Of a stretch of DNA of 64,000 bases, positions 27,538-37,293 are shown one piece after another (within the stretch, counting starts at the first letter, position 1; each line of letters begins with the position of its first letter). This DNA comes from DATKUK01 sp035530655 (GTDB lineage: Bacteria; Planctomycetota; Phycisphaerae; UBA1845; DATKUK01), in assembly GCA_035530655.1 (NCBI GenBank), contig DATKUK010000013.1, forward strand, positions 1-64,000. Reading direction: 5' to 3'. A program made the position numbers and the translations under genes. The notes beneath the pieces are model-generated. The model saw only the letters and a list, made by a program, of their open reading frames with translations. It ran no database searches and was not told where the DNA came from.

Positions 27538-27873
27538 CTAAATGGCGGTTCCTCCCGTCTCTCCGGTGCGAATGCGGACACACTCCTCCAGCGGCATGAT
27601 GAATATCTTACCGTCGCCGATCTTGCCGCCGCCGTGCCGCGCAACGCGGAGGATGGCGTCGCACGCGATCTTGACGAATTCATCGTTACAGGCGATGTCG
27701 AGACGCACCTTCGGTATCAGGTTCGGCACGACGGCCTGGCCGCGATACAACTCCTGCTGCTGGTGGCGGCCGTGCCCGCTCACACGCGTGACGGTGATGC
27801 GGGTGATCCCTGCGTCGATCAACGCCTCGCGCACAGAGTCCAGCTTGTCGGGTTGGATGATAGCGGTGATCAT
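27538..27873 (-). CDS. glnB: P-II nitrogen regulatory protein
   Basis: 111 residues, the normal P-II length, from an ATG after AAGGAACG. Family marks are ITRITVTRVSGHGRHQQQ, ELYRGQ at the T-loop, PKVRLDIACND, GGGKIGDGKIF and the C-terminal RIRTGETGG. P-II trimers sense 2-oxoglutarate and ATP/ADP and bind AmtB and other partners. The T-loop reads YRGQAVVPNLIPKV, where the uridylylated Tyr51 of enteric GlnB is replaced by Val. Control must therefore be by effector binding alone, or by another modification. The gene sits between amtB (47-bp gap) and glnA, the usual context for GlnK/GlnB. Confidence 0.94.
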   Translation of the reverse strand: MITAIIQPDKLDSVREALIDAGITRITVTRVSGHGRHQQQELYRGQAVVPNLIPKVRLDIACNDEFVKIACDAILRVARHGGGKIGDGKIFIMPLEECVRIRTGETGGTAI

Positions 27874-27920
27874 TTTCACGGGGCGTTCCTTGCTGATAGC
27901 GGCCTTGGCGGTCCTCAGGT

Positions 27921-29243
27921 TCAGTTCGGGTTCACAAGAGCATAGGCGTGCTCGCCGTGCAGGCTGTAGTCCATGCCGGCCATTTCCGAGGCGGTATCGA
28001 GTTTCAGGCCGACCGTCTTGTCCACCGCCACCACGAGAACCAGCGTAAGGATGCCGGCATATAGGATGGTTACCACCACACCCAGCGCTTGAATGCCCAA
28101 CTGCGACATCACCGTCCACGAGGCCCCGCCGTTTTCGGCGACCCAGCTTGCACGGATGAAGAACGTCAGCAACAGCGCGCCGAGCATACCGGCCACCCCG
28201 TGGATGCCGAACGCGTCGAGACTGTCGTCGTAGCCCAGACGGTTCTTGACGTTGATCGCCAGGTAACATCCGACTGACGCAGTCGTGCCCAACGCAATCG
28301 CGCCGCCGGGCTGGACCACGCCGGCAGCGGGCGTGATCACGACCAGACCGGCCAGGATGCCGCTGGCGATCCCCAGGCTGGTAGCTTTGCCGTGGTGCAA
28401 GCCCTCAATGAGGATCCACGTCAAGGCCCCGGCTGCGGCGGCAATCTGGGTGACCGTCAGCGCGCGGGCGGTCGACAGGCCGCTCTCGACCGCGCTGCCC
28501 GCGTTAAAGCCAAACCATCCGACCCACAGCAGCCCCGCACCCAGCAACGTTAGTACGAGGTTGCTCGGCTGCATGGCCGTGGCCGGATAGCCTCGTCGTC
28601 CGCCGAGGTACAGCACCGCCATCAGGCCGCTGATGCCCGCGGAGATGTGTACGACCGTTCCGCCGGCGAAGTCGATGGCACCGAGTTGGTAGAGGAAGCC
28701 ATCCTCGGCCCAGACCCAGTGGCAGAGTGGCGAGTACACCAGCAGGCTCCACACAGCAATAAACAAGCAGTAGCCGCTGAAGCGGACGCGTTCGGCGAAC
28801 GCCCCGGCGATCAAAGCCGGGGTGATGATGGCGAACTTGCCCTGGAACATGGCGAACACGTACTCGGGCACGCCGGACGACATGATCGTCTCGTCGATGC
28901 CCCGAAGCAGGAAGTAGTCGCCGTTCCACCCGAACCAGCCGCCCAACACGTTGCCCCCGAAGCTGAGGGCATAGCCGCAGACGGCCCAGAGCACGCCGAC
29001 CAAAGCCATGGCTGAGAAACTGTGCATCATCGTGCCGATGACGTTCTTGGTGCGGACCAGTCCGCCGTAGAAAATGGCCAACCCCGGCACCATCAGCAGG
29101 ACCAGCGCAGTCGATGTGAGCATCCACGCAGTCGTGCCGGTGTCGACGGCGGTGGCTCCGTCGGCGGCGCGCGCCCAGCCGGGCAAGGCCAGCAAGGCTG
29201 CCAGCGCGATGAGTGCCTGAGTGATCGCTCGTTTGTTCGTCAC
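27921..29243 (-). CDS. amtB: Ammonium transporter
   Basis: About 440 residues from a GTG preceded by GAGG; the frame extends to 29393 without a plausible start. A signal peptide (RAITQALIALAALLALPGWARA) precedes eleven membrane helices, as in AmtB. Conserved stretches are LMVPGLAIFYGGLVRTKNV, FAERVRFSGYCLF, GTVVHISAGISGL (first pore His) and FGIHGVAGMLGAL (second pore His). It conducts ammonium across the inner membrane and is gated by P-II, whose gene follows at once. A sigma-54 promoter about 100 bp upstream of the GTG indicates nitrogen-starvation control. Confidence 0.95.
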   Translation of the reverse strand: MTNKRAITQALIALAALLALPGWARAADGATAVDTGTTAWMLTSTALVLLMVPGLAIFYGGLVRTKNVIGTMMHSFSAMALVGVLWAVCGYALSFGGNVLGGWFGWNGDYFLLRGIDETIMSSGVPEYVFAMFQGKFAIITPALIAGAFAERVRFSGYCLFIAVWSLLVYSPLCHWVWAEDGFLYQLGAIDFAGGTVVHISAGISGLMAVLYLGGRRGYPATAMQPSNLVLTLLGAGLLWVGWFGFNAGSAVESGLSTARALTVTQIAAAAGALTWILIEGLHHGKATSLGIASGILAGLVVITPAAGVVQPGGAIALGTTASVGCYLAINVKNRLGYDDSLDAFGIHGVAGMLGALLLTFFIRASWVAENGGASWTVMSQLGIQALGVVVTILYAGILTLVLVVAVDKTVGLKLDTASEMAGMDYSLHGEHAYALVNPN

Positions 29244-29340
29244 GTCTACACGCCTCAACTCTTCTACCGCAGTGTCGCTGGGCCCTAGGATGCAGCGGGC
29301 ATCCCAGTCAGCGGCGGTTGGATCACGGCGACGGATATTC

Positions 29341-29355
29341 GCAAAGGGCGTGCCA
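29341..29355 (-). promoter_or_regulatory. Sigma-54 (-24/-12) promoter for amtB-glnB-glnA
   Basis: On the minus strand the sequence is TGGCACGCCCTTTGC, an exact TGGCAC-N5-TTGC match to the sigma-54 consensus. Its direction and position, about 100 bp before the amtB start, fit promoter use. The predicted transcription start is near 29329. Confidence 0.85.
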
Positions 29356-29390
29356 GAGGAACCTGGACTGGCCGATACCGACGTAAGTCG

Positions 29391-29405
29391 CATATTATTA
29401 ATATG
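29391..29405. promoter_or_regulatory. Dyad upstream of the amtB sigma-54 promoter (candidate activator site)
   Basis: CATATT-ATT-AATATG is a 6-bp inverted repeat in an AT-rich patch, centred about 70 bp upstream of the predicted start. A second dyad, CTACG-N4-CGTAG, lies at 29457-29470, centred about 135 bp upstream. Either could be an activator or IHF-type site. The enteric NifA TGT-N10-ACA pattern was not found. Confidence 0.4.
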
Positions 29406-29486
29406 TTATCGCTCATACCAACATTCGGGCGCAATGCGACACCACGTGCACGCACCCTACGATAGCGTAGTGAAATGACAAGGAAG

Positions 29487-31049
<1,563 letters not shown>

Positions 31050-31134
31050 GGCGGCTGGTTTCCGGGAGTACCTCCACAGGGCAGCGAGCTGCCGCGGCGA
31101 TTCTTACATTATGGTAGGATCGTTACGTGGCGGA

Positions 31135-31160
31135 GGCAAACGGGGTGGAGGGCGTTTGCC
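31135..31160. repeat. Inverted repeat in the NifA-like/wecA divergent spacer
   Basis: GGCAAACG (31135-31142) and CGTTTGCC (31153-31160) are perfect 8-bp arms with a 10-nt spacer. It may be an operator or an RNA hairpin. It overlaps the start of the possible small ORF at 31145. Confidence 0.4.
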
Positions 31161-31303
31161 GGCAATCTTTTGAACACGGGTCAGCGTGGGTCTGGGTGCC
31201 GTGGACGGACCGAGCGATCGTGTGGCCGCGAGCCCTGGTGGACCACCCGAGCGGTGCTGGGGCTTTTGCGGCGATTGTGGCGGGCGGCCGAACCCGGCAC
31301 TAG
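31145..31303 (+). CDS. Possible 52-residue small protein ahead of the polysaccharide operon
   Basis: The GTG at 31145 has GGAGG 8 bases upstream. The frame encodes MEGVCRQSFEHGSAWVWVPW, then TDRAIVWPRALVDHPSGAGA and ends GGRTRH. It ends 36 bases before the WecA-like start, on the same strand. The five tryptophans are unusual, and no family is recognised. It might be a leader peptide or a chance frame. Confidence 0.28.
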   Translation: MEGVCRQSFEHGSAWVWVPWTDRAIVWPRALVDHPSGAGAFAAIVAGGRTRH

Positions 31304-31339
31304 AATGGCCCCTATTACCCATGGAGGAGGTAATTAAGC

Positions 31340-32617
31340 TTGGTGGCGGAGATGGAGCCTAGCGCCAGTTCTCAGTTCTTCGGGGCTGGGGGGCAGTTGC
31401 TGCTGGAATACTCGCCGGTCTTCTTTGTTGCACTGGTTGTCTCGCTGGTGGCGACGCCGTTGTTCGGGCGTCTGGCCACCAGACTGGGGGTGGTCGACCG
31501 TCCCTCGGGTCGCAAGCTGCATGCCCGTCAGGTGCCTTACCTGGGGGGGCTGGCCATGCTGCTGGGTTGGCTGGCGGCGGTAGTGCTGGGCGCGGTGCTC
31601 TTCCTGGCGGAGATTCCCGGTATGCGTGGCCCGCTTGTCGGCATTGTGGTGGGCACGGTGATCGCGACGGTGATCGGGCTGCTCGACGATGTGGTGGATC
31701 TTCCGCCGCTGGCCAAGCTGATGGGGCAACTGGTGGCGGCGTTGGCGCTGTTGGCGGGGGGGGTGGGGGCGGGGCTTGTGCGAACCTCGCTGCCCCTGCA
31801 TGCGCTGGGGCTGGACCTGGAACCGGGTACGATCCGGGCAGCGTCGCTGAGCGTATCGTTGTTCCTGGTGATCGGCGTATGCAATTCGGCCAATCTCTTG
31901 GACGGGCTGGACGGGCTGTGCTCGGGTGTGATCGGCATCATGGTGGCGGCGCTTTTGGTAGTGTCGCTGTTTTTGAGTCTGCTGGGGGCCGACCTTGTGT
32001 ACGACCCCACGCGCATGATTATCAGTCTGGCGCTGATGGGGGCGGTGCTGGGGTTCATACCGTATAATTTCAATCCTGCTTCGATATTCATGGGTGATGC
32101 CGGCAGCATGCTTCTGGGCTTCAACGTGGCGGCGTTGCTGTTGCTAATGGGGGATCGGGTGCCGACGTCTCGCTTTTTCTGGTCGGCTCTTGTCGTGTTT
32201 GGGCTCCCGGCGTTTGACACATTCCTGGCTGTGATCCGGCGAGTCAGTGCAGGTCGCAGTCCGTTCGCCCCCGACGCCAACCACCTGCACCATCAATTGC
32301 TTCGCCAGGGGTTGACGGTACGGCAGGCGGTAAGCCTACTGTACCTGATGGCCACGTTGTTTGCGATCGTGGGATTGCTGATGATTCACATTCGTCTGCG
32401 GTATGGGTTTCTGCTGCTGCTTGGCATCGGCCTGGGTCTGGGTCTGCTTACGGTGAGTTTTCGCCTGCATCGATACGAGTCACGGGTCGGCGTGGGTGGG
32501 CCAGAGCTGCTGGAGGCGCCCAGAGACGAGGGTGCTCCATTGAGCGAACCGGGCGGCGGAGAGCGGGGTCTGGAAACGTCAGCCGACGGTCGGGGCGACG
32601 CACCGACGTCGGCGTAG
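31340..32617 (+). CDS. Undecaprenyl-phosphate sugar-1-phosphate transferase (WecA/TagO/MraY superfamily)
   Basis: 425 residues from a TTG (GGAGGAGG 9 bases upstream; a GTG follows at once). The protein has about eleven hydrophobic helices. Family motifs: VDRPSGRKLHARQVPYLGGLAMLLGW in the first cytoplasmic loop, IGLLDDVVDLPPLAKLMGQ (catalytic DD), NLLDGLDGLCSGV, FNPASIFMGDAGSMLLGF and the histidine-rich DANHLHHQLLRQG. The last loop is of the WecA/TagO type rather than MraY. It transfers a HexNAc-1-phosphate to the lipid carrier at the inner membrane, the first step of surface polysaccharide synthesis. It opens a five-gene operon ending with wecB. Confidence 0.9.
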   Translation: MVAEMEPSASSQFFGAGGQLLLEYSPVFFVALVVSLVATPLFGRLATRLGVVDRPSGRKLHARQVPYLGGLAMLLGWLAAVVLGAVLFLAEIPGMRGPLVGIVVGTVIATVIGLLDDVVDLPPLAKLMGQLVAALALLAGGVGAGLVRTSLPLHALGLDLEPGTIRAASLSVSLFLVIGVCNSANLLDGLDGLCSGVIGIMVAALLVVSLFLSLLGADLVYDPTRMIISLALMGAVLGFIPYNFNPASIFMGDAGSMLLGFNVAALLLLMGDRVPTSRFFWSALVVFGLPAFDTFLAVIRRVSAGRSPFAPDANHLHHQLLRQGLTVRQAVSLLYLMATLFAIVGLLMIHIRLRYGFLLLLGIGLGLGLLTVSFRLHRYESRVGVGGPELLEAPRDEGAPLSEPGGGERGLETSADGRGDAPTSA

Positions 32618-32645
32618 ATGTCATGGCGGAGCGACGGACGTTGAC

Positions 32646-34382
32646 ATGCTCTTGCTTCGACTGATGCGCACGGCTGGCCACCTCAGGCGGGAGCAGCTCG
32701 TCGGGCAGGTACAGGTTCGCCTGCGGCCGTTTTGGGAGAGGCCAGCCACTTTCGCTGGTCGTCCGATCCCTGACGTGCCGGCATGCGGGTGGCGTTTGTG
32801 CGATGAGTTCTTGCCGCCCGGTCCGCAGGGCAACGCAGCGAGTGAGATCACAGGGGGGCGTCTGACGTTTCTGAAGCGTCAGAGCGAGGTGGGGTGGCCG
32901 CCGCGTTGGCAACAGCCCAAGCTGTCGAGGCTCTGGCTGTACAACCTTCATTACTTTGAGTACCTGTGGGCGCTGGATTACCGTCAGGCGCGGGCGGTGG
33001 TGCTGAACTGGATCGCCGCTTACCCGTTGGATCGGGGCAATATGGGGTGGGACCCCTATCCGACGTCGTTGCGGCTGATGAATTGGTGTGGGGTGTTCCT
33101 CGGCAAGTTCCGTGGTCAGACGCAAGGCGATTCGCAGTTTTTAAGTCGGCTGTGGGCAAGCCTCTATATACAGGCGGAGTGGCTGCGCCGGCACCTGGAA
33201 ACGCACCTTCTGGCGAACCACCTTCTGGAGAACGGCGTGGCTCTGGCGCTTGTGGGCAGTTGTTTTGGTGGCGAGTCGGCCGGGCGCTGGTACGCGGTGG
33301 GGACGACGGTTCTGCGCGCCCAACTCGCCGAGCAGGTGCTGCCTGACGGCGTGCATTTTGAACTGTCGCCCATGTATCACACGCGCGTTGCGTACGTGTT
33401 GGCGCTGCTGGCGAACACCGGCGAGACGGGGTTGATCGAACTGGTAGCAGGTCCGTTGCGCCGGATGGCTGGGGCGTTGGCATGTTTGTGCCACCCGGAT
33501 GGGGGTATCGCGCTGTTTGGCGACAGCACGCTGGGCATCTACAACGACCCGGGGAAGTTGATCGCGTATGTCAGGCGATTGATTGGCGAAGGCCCGGCCG
33601 GCGAGGCCGCAGGCGCGTTTGCGCTGCCGGATGGGGGCTATTACGGTTGGCGTGGGACCGACGGTGGGTACGTCATCTGCGACGCCGGTCAGATTGGTGT
33701 TGACTATCAGCCCGGTCATGCGCACGCAGACGTGTTCTCGTTCGAGTTATCGCTGGGGGGCTGCCGCGTGGTTGTCGACAGCGGCGTGTGCGACTACGAG
33801 GCAGGCGAGATTCGGCGGTATTGTCGCTCGACGCGGGCCCACAATACGGCTGAGATCGACGGGCAGGACCAGTGCGAGTTATGGGGCGTGTTTCGCGTGG
33901 CGAGGCGGGGGCGGACCCGCGACGTTCGATGGTTGCCGACGGCGGAAGGGTTTCGCCTGAGCGGCCGACACGACGGCTACTCTCGTCTGCCGGGTGGGTC
34001 CGAACATGCGCGTACCTTCTGCTGGCATCGGTCCGGGGTGCTGACGATAAGGGATACGGTGATCTCTCGGCGAGTGTCGACGGTCGTGTCGCGCGTTCAT
34101 CTGCACCCGGAGTGCCGAGTGGAATCGCTGGGCGACGCTTCCGCGATTGTGACGCGTGGAGCGGTTGCGTGTCAGGTACATTTTGACGGGCCGGGCAGGC
34201 TTGACGTGGAAGATTCGTATTACTGTCCTCAGTTCGGCGTGCGTTTGGCGAACAAGGCCCTGGCGTACCGTGCGGAGGGCGCGCGTGTCGTGACGAGTTT
34301 GTGCATCGCGCCGCGGCAGTGCGATGTGACCGACGATGTGGCCACCGGGTTCACCGTAGACGGCCGGCACCTGAGTTGGTGA
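32646..34382 (+). CDS. Heparinase II/III-family protein of an exopolysaccharide operon
   Basis: 578 residues without a signal peptide. The N-terminal helical domain (to ~330) contains KLSRLWLYNLHYFEYLW, DPYPTSLRLMNWCGVF and LANHLLENGVALALVG. The C-terminal beta part carries QPGHAHADVFSFELS with the conserved His-x-His-x-Asp, and STRAHNTAEIDG. This is the heparinase II/III-like family that often sits in exopolysaccharide and exosortase-linked clusters. It lies 28 bp after the WecA-like gene and 3 bp before the glycosyltransferase, so it belongs to the operon. It may trim or edit the polymer. No secretion signal is visible, which makes the cellular site of action unclear. Confidence 0.82.
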   Translation: MLLLRLMRTAGHLRREQLVGQVQVRLRPFWERPATFAGRPIPDVPACGWRLCDEFLPPGPQGNAASEITGGRLTFLKRQSEVGWPPRWQQPKLSRLWLYNLHYFEYLWALDYRQARAVVLNWIAAYPLDRGNMGWDPYPTSLRLMNWCGVFLGKFRGQTQGDSQFLSRLWASLYIQAEWLRRHLETHLLANHLLENGVALALVGSCFGGESAGRWYAVGTTVLRAQLAEQVLPDGVHFELSPMYHTRVAYVLALLANTGETGLIELVAGPLRRMAGALACLCHPDGGIALFGDSTLGIYNDPGKLIAYVRRLIGEGPAGEAAGAFALPDGGYYGWRGTDGGYVICDAGQIGVDYQPGHAHADVFSFELSLGGCRVVVDSGVCDYEAGEIRRYCRSTRAHNTAEIDGQDQCELWGVFRVARRGRTRDVRWLPTAEGFRLSGRHDGYSRLPGGSEHARTFCWHRSGVLTIRDTVISRRVSTVVSRVHLHPECRVESLGDASAIVTRGAVACQVHFDGPGRLDVEDSYYCPQFGVRLANKALAYRAEGARVVTSLCIAPRQCDVTDDVATGFTVDGRHLSW

Positions 34383-34385
34383 GGC

Positions 34386-36314
34386 ATGCGGATTCTGTAT
34401 CTGACGCACTATTTCCCGCCGGAAGGCAACGCGCCGGCTTCGCGCGTCTACGAGATGTCCAAGCGGTGGGTGCGACAGGGGCACGAAGTGACGGTCATCA
34501 CGTGCGCCCCGAACGCCCCGGCTGGGGTTTTGTACCCGGGCTACCGGAACCGCCTCGTGCAGCGCGAGCGCATGGACGGTATCGACGTCGTTCGCGTGTG
34601 GACCTATCTGGCGGCGAACAAGGGCACGGTGCGTCGAATCGCGAACTACCTTTCCTTCATGCTGACCGGCTCGATCGCGGGGCTGCTTGTGCGACGGCCT
34701 GACGTGATGATCGCCACGTCACCGCAGTTTTTCTGTGGCTGGGCGGGGGTACTGGTTCGGTGGTTTCGCCGCCTTCCGTTTATTCTCGAGATCCGGGACA
34801 TCTGGCCGGAAGGGATTGTCGCCGTTGGGGCCTTATCCAACAAGCGCTTGATCCGGCTGCTCGAAGCGTTGGAAGTGAGGATGTACCGGCTGGCCATGCA
34901 GATCGCCGCGGTAGGGGAAGGCTACAAAAGCGAGATCGCTGCCAAGGGGATCGACGCAAGCAAGATCGCCGTGATCACCAACGGTGCGGACCTGGACGTT
35001 TATTACCCACGGGAGCCGGATGATCATTTGTACTCCGCCCTGGGATTGAAGGGCAAGTTCGTCTGTTCGTATAATGGGAACATCGGGATGACGTCAGGGC
35101 TTGACATCGTGTTGCGCGCGGCCAGGCTCCTGAGGGCCAAGCATCGCACAGACATCCAGTTCATCCTGGTTGGTGACGGCGCGGTACGTAAGGATCTCGA
35201 GGATCAAGCTCGGCGGTCCGCTTTGGACAACGTGTTGTTCGTGGGGCGTCAGGCGAAGGATGCGATGCCTCGCTTTCTATCCATTTCAGATGCGTGTCTT
35301 GTGCATTTGAAGCGACGTCAGCTTTTCAAGACAACCTTGCCGTCCAAGATGTTCGAGGCTATGGCGATGGGCAGAGCCGTCGTGCTCGGCGTTGAGGGCT
35401 GTGCGGCTGAGATTCTGCAGGACGCCGACGGAGGTATCTGCATCGAGCCCGAGAACGAACACGCTTTGGCGGCGGCACTCGAATCGCTCGCAGACAACGA
35501 CGAGCGTCGCGCCGCGTACGGCCGAAACGGTTACGAGCACGTTCGGCGATTCTACAACCGGGATGTGCTTGCGCGCAAGTACATAAGTGTCATGGAGAAG
35601 GTAATCGAAGCCGCGTCGACCAGAGACGGCTTCCTAAAGAGCGAGAGGGCTGTTTCCGTGTACGATAGCTCGGAAAAAGCAGGTCGCTTCTTTGGCGGGT
35701 ATGCGGAGCAATTCGACGAAATCTATGCGTTGCAGAAGCAACGAGGGATACTAGGCTGGCTGAATCGGCGTTTGCGGGCCAGCATGCTGCTGCGATACGA
35801 GGGCACGTTCGACGCACTCAGCCCGATGGAAGGTCGCAGCGTCTTGGATGTCGGTTGCGGCTCCGGCCGTTACGTTGCCACAAGCTTGGCAAATGGCGCA
35901 TCCCGCGTGGTCGGTATCGACTTGAGTGAAGAGATGCTCGTCTTGGCTAGGCAAGCCATCGAGCAGACCAAGGCGTTCGAGGGGAAGGCGCACTTCGTGT
36001 GCGGCGATTTTTTGACGCATACGTTCGACGAGCAATACGATTACGGCATCGTGATGGGGGTGATGGACTATATTGACGATCCTGCCGTGTTCGTTGGCAA
36101 GCTGTCACGGGTCATCCGCTGCAAGGCGGCGCTTAGCTTCCCTGTTGCTGAGAGCCTATGGACGCTACAGCGCACAATCCGCTATCGCCGTCGAAATTGC
36201 CCGCTCTTTTTTTACCGGCGGGACCAACTCGAGCGCCTGCTCGCAGACTCGCCTTTTGCAGCATGGTCGATCCGTCGAATTAGAAGAGACTATTTCGTCG
36301 TTGTATCGCATTGA
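34386..36314 (+). CDS. GT4 glycosyltransferase fused to a SAM-dependent methyltransferase
   Basis: 642 residues. Residues ~1-405 are a GT4/GT-B glycosyltransferase of the WbuB type: ILYLTHYFPPEGNAPASRVYEM, LEIRDIWPEGIV, AVITNGADLDVYYP, CSYNGNIGMTSGLD and LPSKMFEAMAMGRAVV. A linker leads to a class I methyltransferase (~425-642) with AGRFFGGYAEQFDEIY, motif I VLDVGCGSGRY at ~486, VVGIDLSEEMLVLAR and the FLTHTFDEQYDYGIVMGVMDY motif IV region. The joint frame has no internal start with a ribosome site, so a true fusion is likely. It would add and then methylate a sugar during repeat-unit assembly in the cytoplasm. Confidence 0.87.
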   Translation: MRILYLTHYFPPEGNAPASRVYEMSKRWVRQGHEVTVITCAPNAPAGVLYPGYRNRLVQRERMDGIDVVRVWTYLAANKGTVRRIANYLSFMLTGSIAGLLVRRPDVMIATSPQFFCGWAGVLVRWFRRLPFILEIRDIWPEGIVAVGALSNKRLIRLLEALEVRMYRLAMQIAAVGEGYKSEIAAKGIDASKIAVITNGADLDVYYPREPDDHLYSALGLKGKFVCSYNGNIGMTSGLDIVLRAARLLRAKHRTDIQFILVGDGAVRKDLEDQARRSALDNVLFVGRQAKDAMPRFLSISDACLVHLKRRQLFKTTLPSKMFEAMAMGRAVVLGVEGCAAEILQDADGGICIEPENEHALAAALESLADNDERRAAYGRNGYEHVRRFYNRDVLARKYISVMEKVIEAASTRDGFLKSERAVSVYDSSEKAGRFFGGYAEQFDEIYALQKQRGILGWLNRRLRASMLLRYEGTFDALSPMEGRSVLDVGCGSGRYVATSLANGASRVVGIDLSEEMLVLARQAIEQTKAFEGKAHFVCGDFLTHTFDEQYDYGIVMGVMDYIDDPAVFVGKLSRVIRCKAALSFPVAESLWTLQRTIRYRRRNCPLFFYRRDQLERLLADSPFAAWSIRRIRRDYFVVVSH

Positions 36315-36351
36315 TCGCCTCAATCGCCGTGCCGAAAGGCTGGAGGCTGCT

Positions 36352-37293
36352 ATGACCGGTGTTGAGCTTACACAGTCGACGGCGAGAGCGACCGGGTGCA
36401 TATCCATCGACGTCGAGGACTGGTTCCACATTCTGGACAGTCCGGCCGTGCCGCCGATCGATGCTTGGGCTTCGATGGAGTCGCGCCTGCAACGAAACGT
36501 CGAGCGGCTTCTGACGCTGTTGGCCGAGACCGGCACGCGGGCGACGTTTTTCTGGCTGGGCTGGGCGGCCGAGCGGCACGCGGAGCTGGTCAGGCGCTGC
36601 CAGGCGACCGGCCACGAAATTGCCAGCCACGGCTACGGACATGTCCTGGCATACGAGGTCGGAAGTGACACATTTCGGCAGGACGTGCACCGGGCCAAGG
36701 CGTTGCTGGAGGATGTGACGGGGCAGCGGGTGCGAGGCTTCCGAGCGGCCGGCTTTGGCATCAGAGACCGCGAGCCGTGGGCGTTCGACGTGATTCGTGA
36801 GGCGGGCCACGACTACGATTCGAGCATTTTTCCCGGCCCGCGAGGTCACGGAGGCATATCGAGCGCCCGACTGGGTCTACATGTGATCGAGACGGCCTCC
36901 GGCCCGTTGGTGGAATGCCCGATGTCGGCCGTCGAGCTGTTAAGCCGACGCTTGAGCTTGTTCGGTGGCGGCTACCTGCGTCTGGCGCCCCGTCGGCTGA
37001 TCCGTTGGGGCATCAAGCGGCTGCACGCTGCGGGACACCCACTAATTGTCTATATCCATCCCCGCGAGATCGATCCCGAGCATCCGCGCCTGCCTTTGAG
37101 TCTCCAGCGGCGGTTTAAAAGCTACGTGAACCTCAAGAGCACCATGCCGAAACTGGACTGGCTGTGCAGGCGGCACGCGTTCTGTACGATGAGTGAGCTG
37201 GTGGATACGTTTCTGGCATCGACCGACCGTCGGGCAAACGATACCTGTGCTTCCGCCCCAGAGCCGGCCGACCCGCAAGAAAGGGAAGCATGA
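36352..37293 (+). CDS. Polysaccharide deacetylase, DUF3473/XrtA-system type
   Basis: 313 residues from the ATG after GGAGG; the frame extends further upstream, but there it overlaps the preceding gene. Motifs of this subfamily are CISIDVEDWFH near residue 17 with the metal Asp, ATFFWLGWAAERH, GHEIASHGYGHVLAY with the His-x3-His metal pair, VRGFRAAGFGI, and FGGGYLRLAPRRL followed by YIHPREIDPEHPR. The last part is the C-terminal DUF3473 segment. Relatives occur in exopolysaccharide clusters linked to PEP-CTERM sorting and remove N-acetyl groups. The gene overlaps wecB by 4 bases (ATGA), so the two are translationally coupled. Confidence 0.88.
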   Translation: MTGVELTQSTARATGCISIDVEDWFHILDSPAVPPIDAWASMESRLQRNVERLLTLLAETGTRATFFWLGWAAERHAELVRRCQATGHEIASHGYGHVLAYEVGSDTFRQDVHRAKALLEDVTGQRVRGFRAAGFGIRDREPWAFDVIREAGHDYDSSIFPGPRGHGGISSARLGLHVIETASGPLVECPMSAVELLSRRLSLFGGGYLRLAPRRLIRWGIKRLHAAGHPLIVYIHPREIDPEHPRLPLSLQRRFKSYVNLKSTMPKLDWLCRRHAFCTMSELVDTFLASTDRRANDTCASAPEPADPQEREA

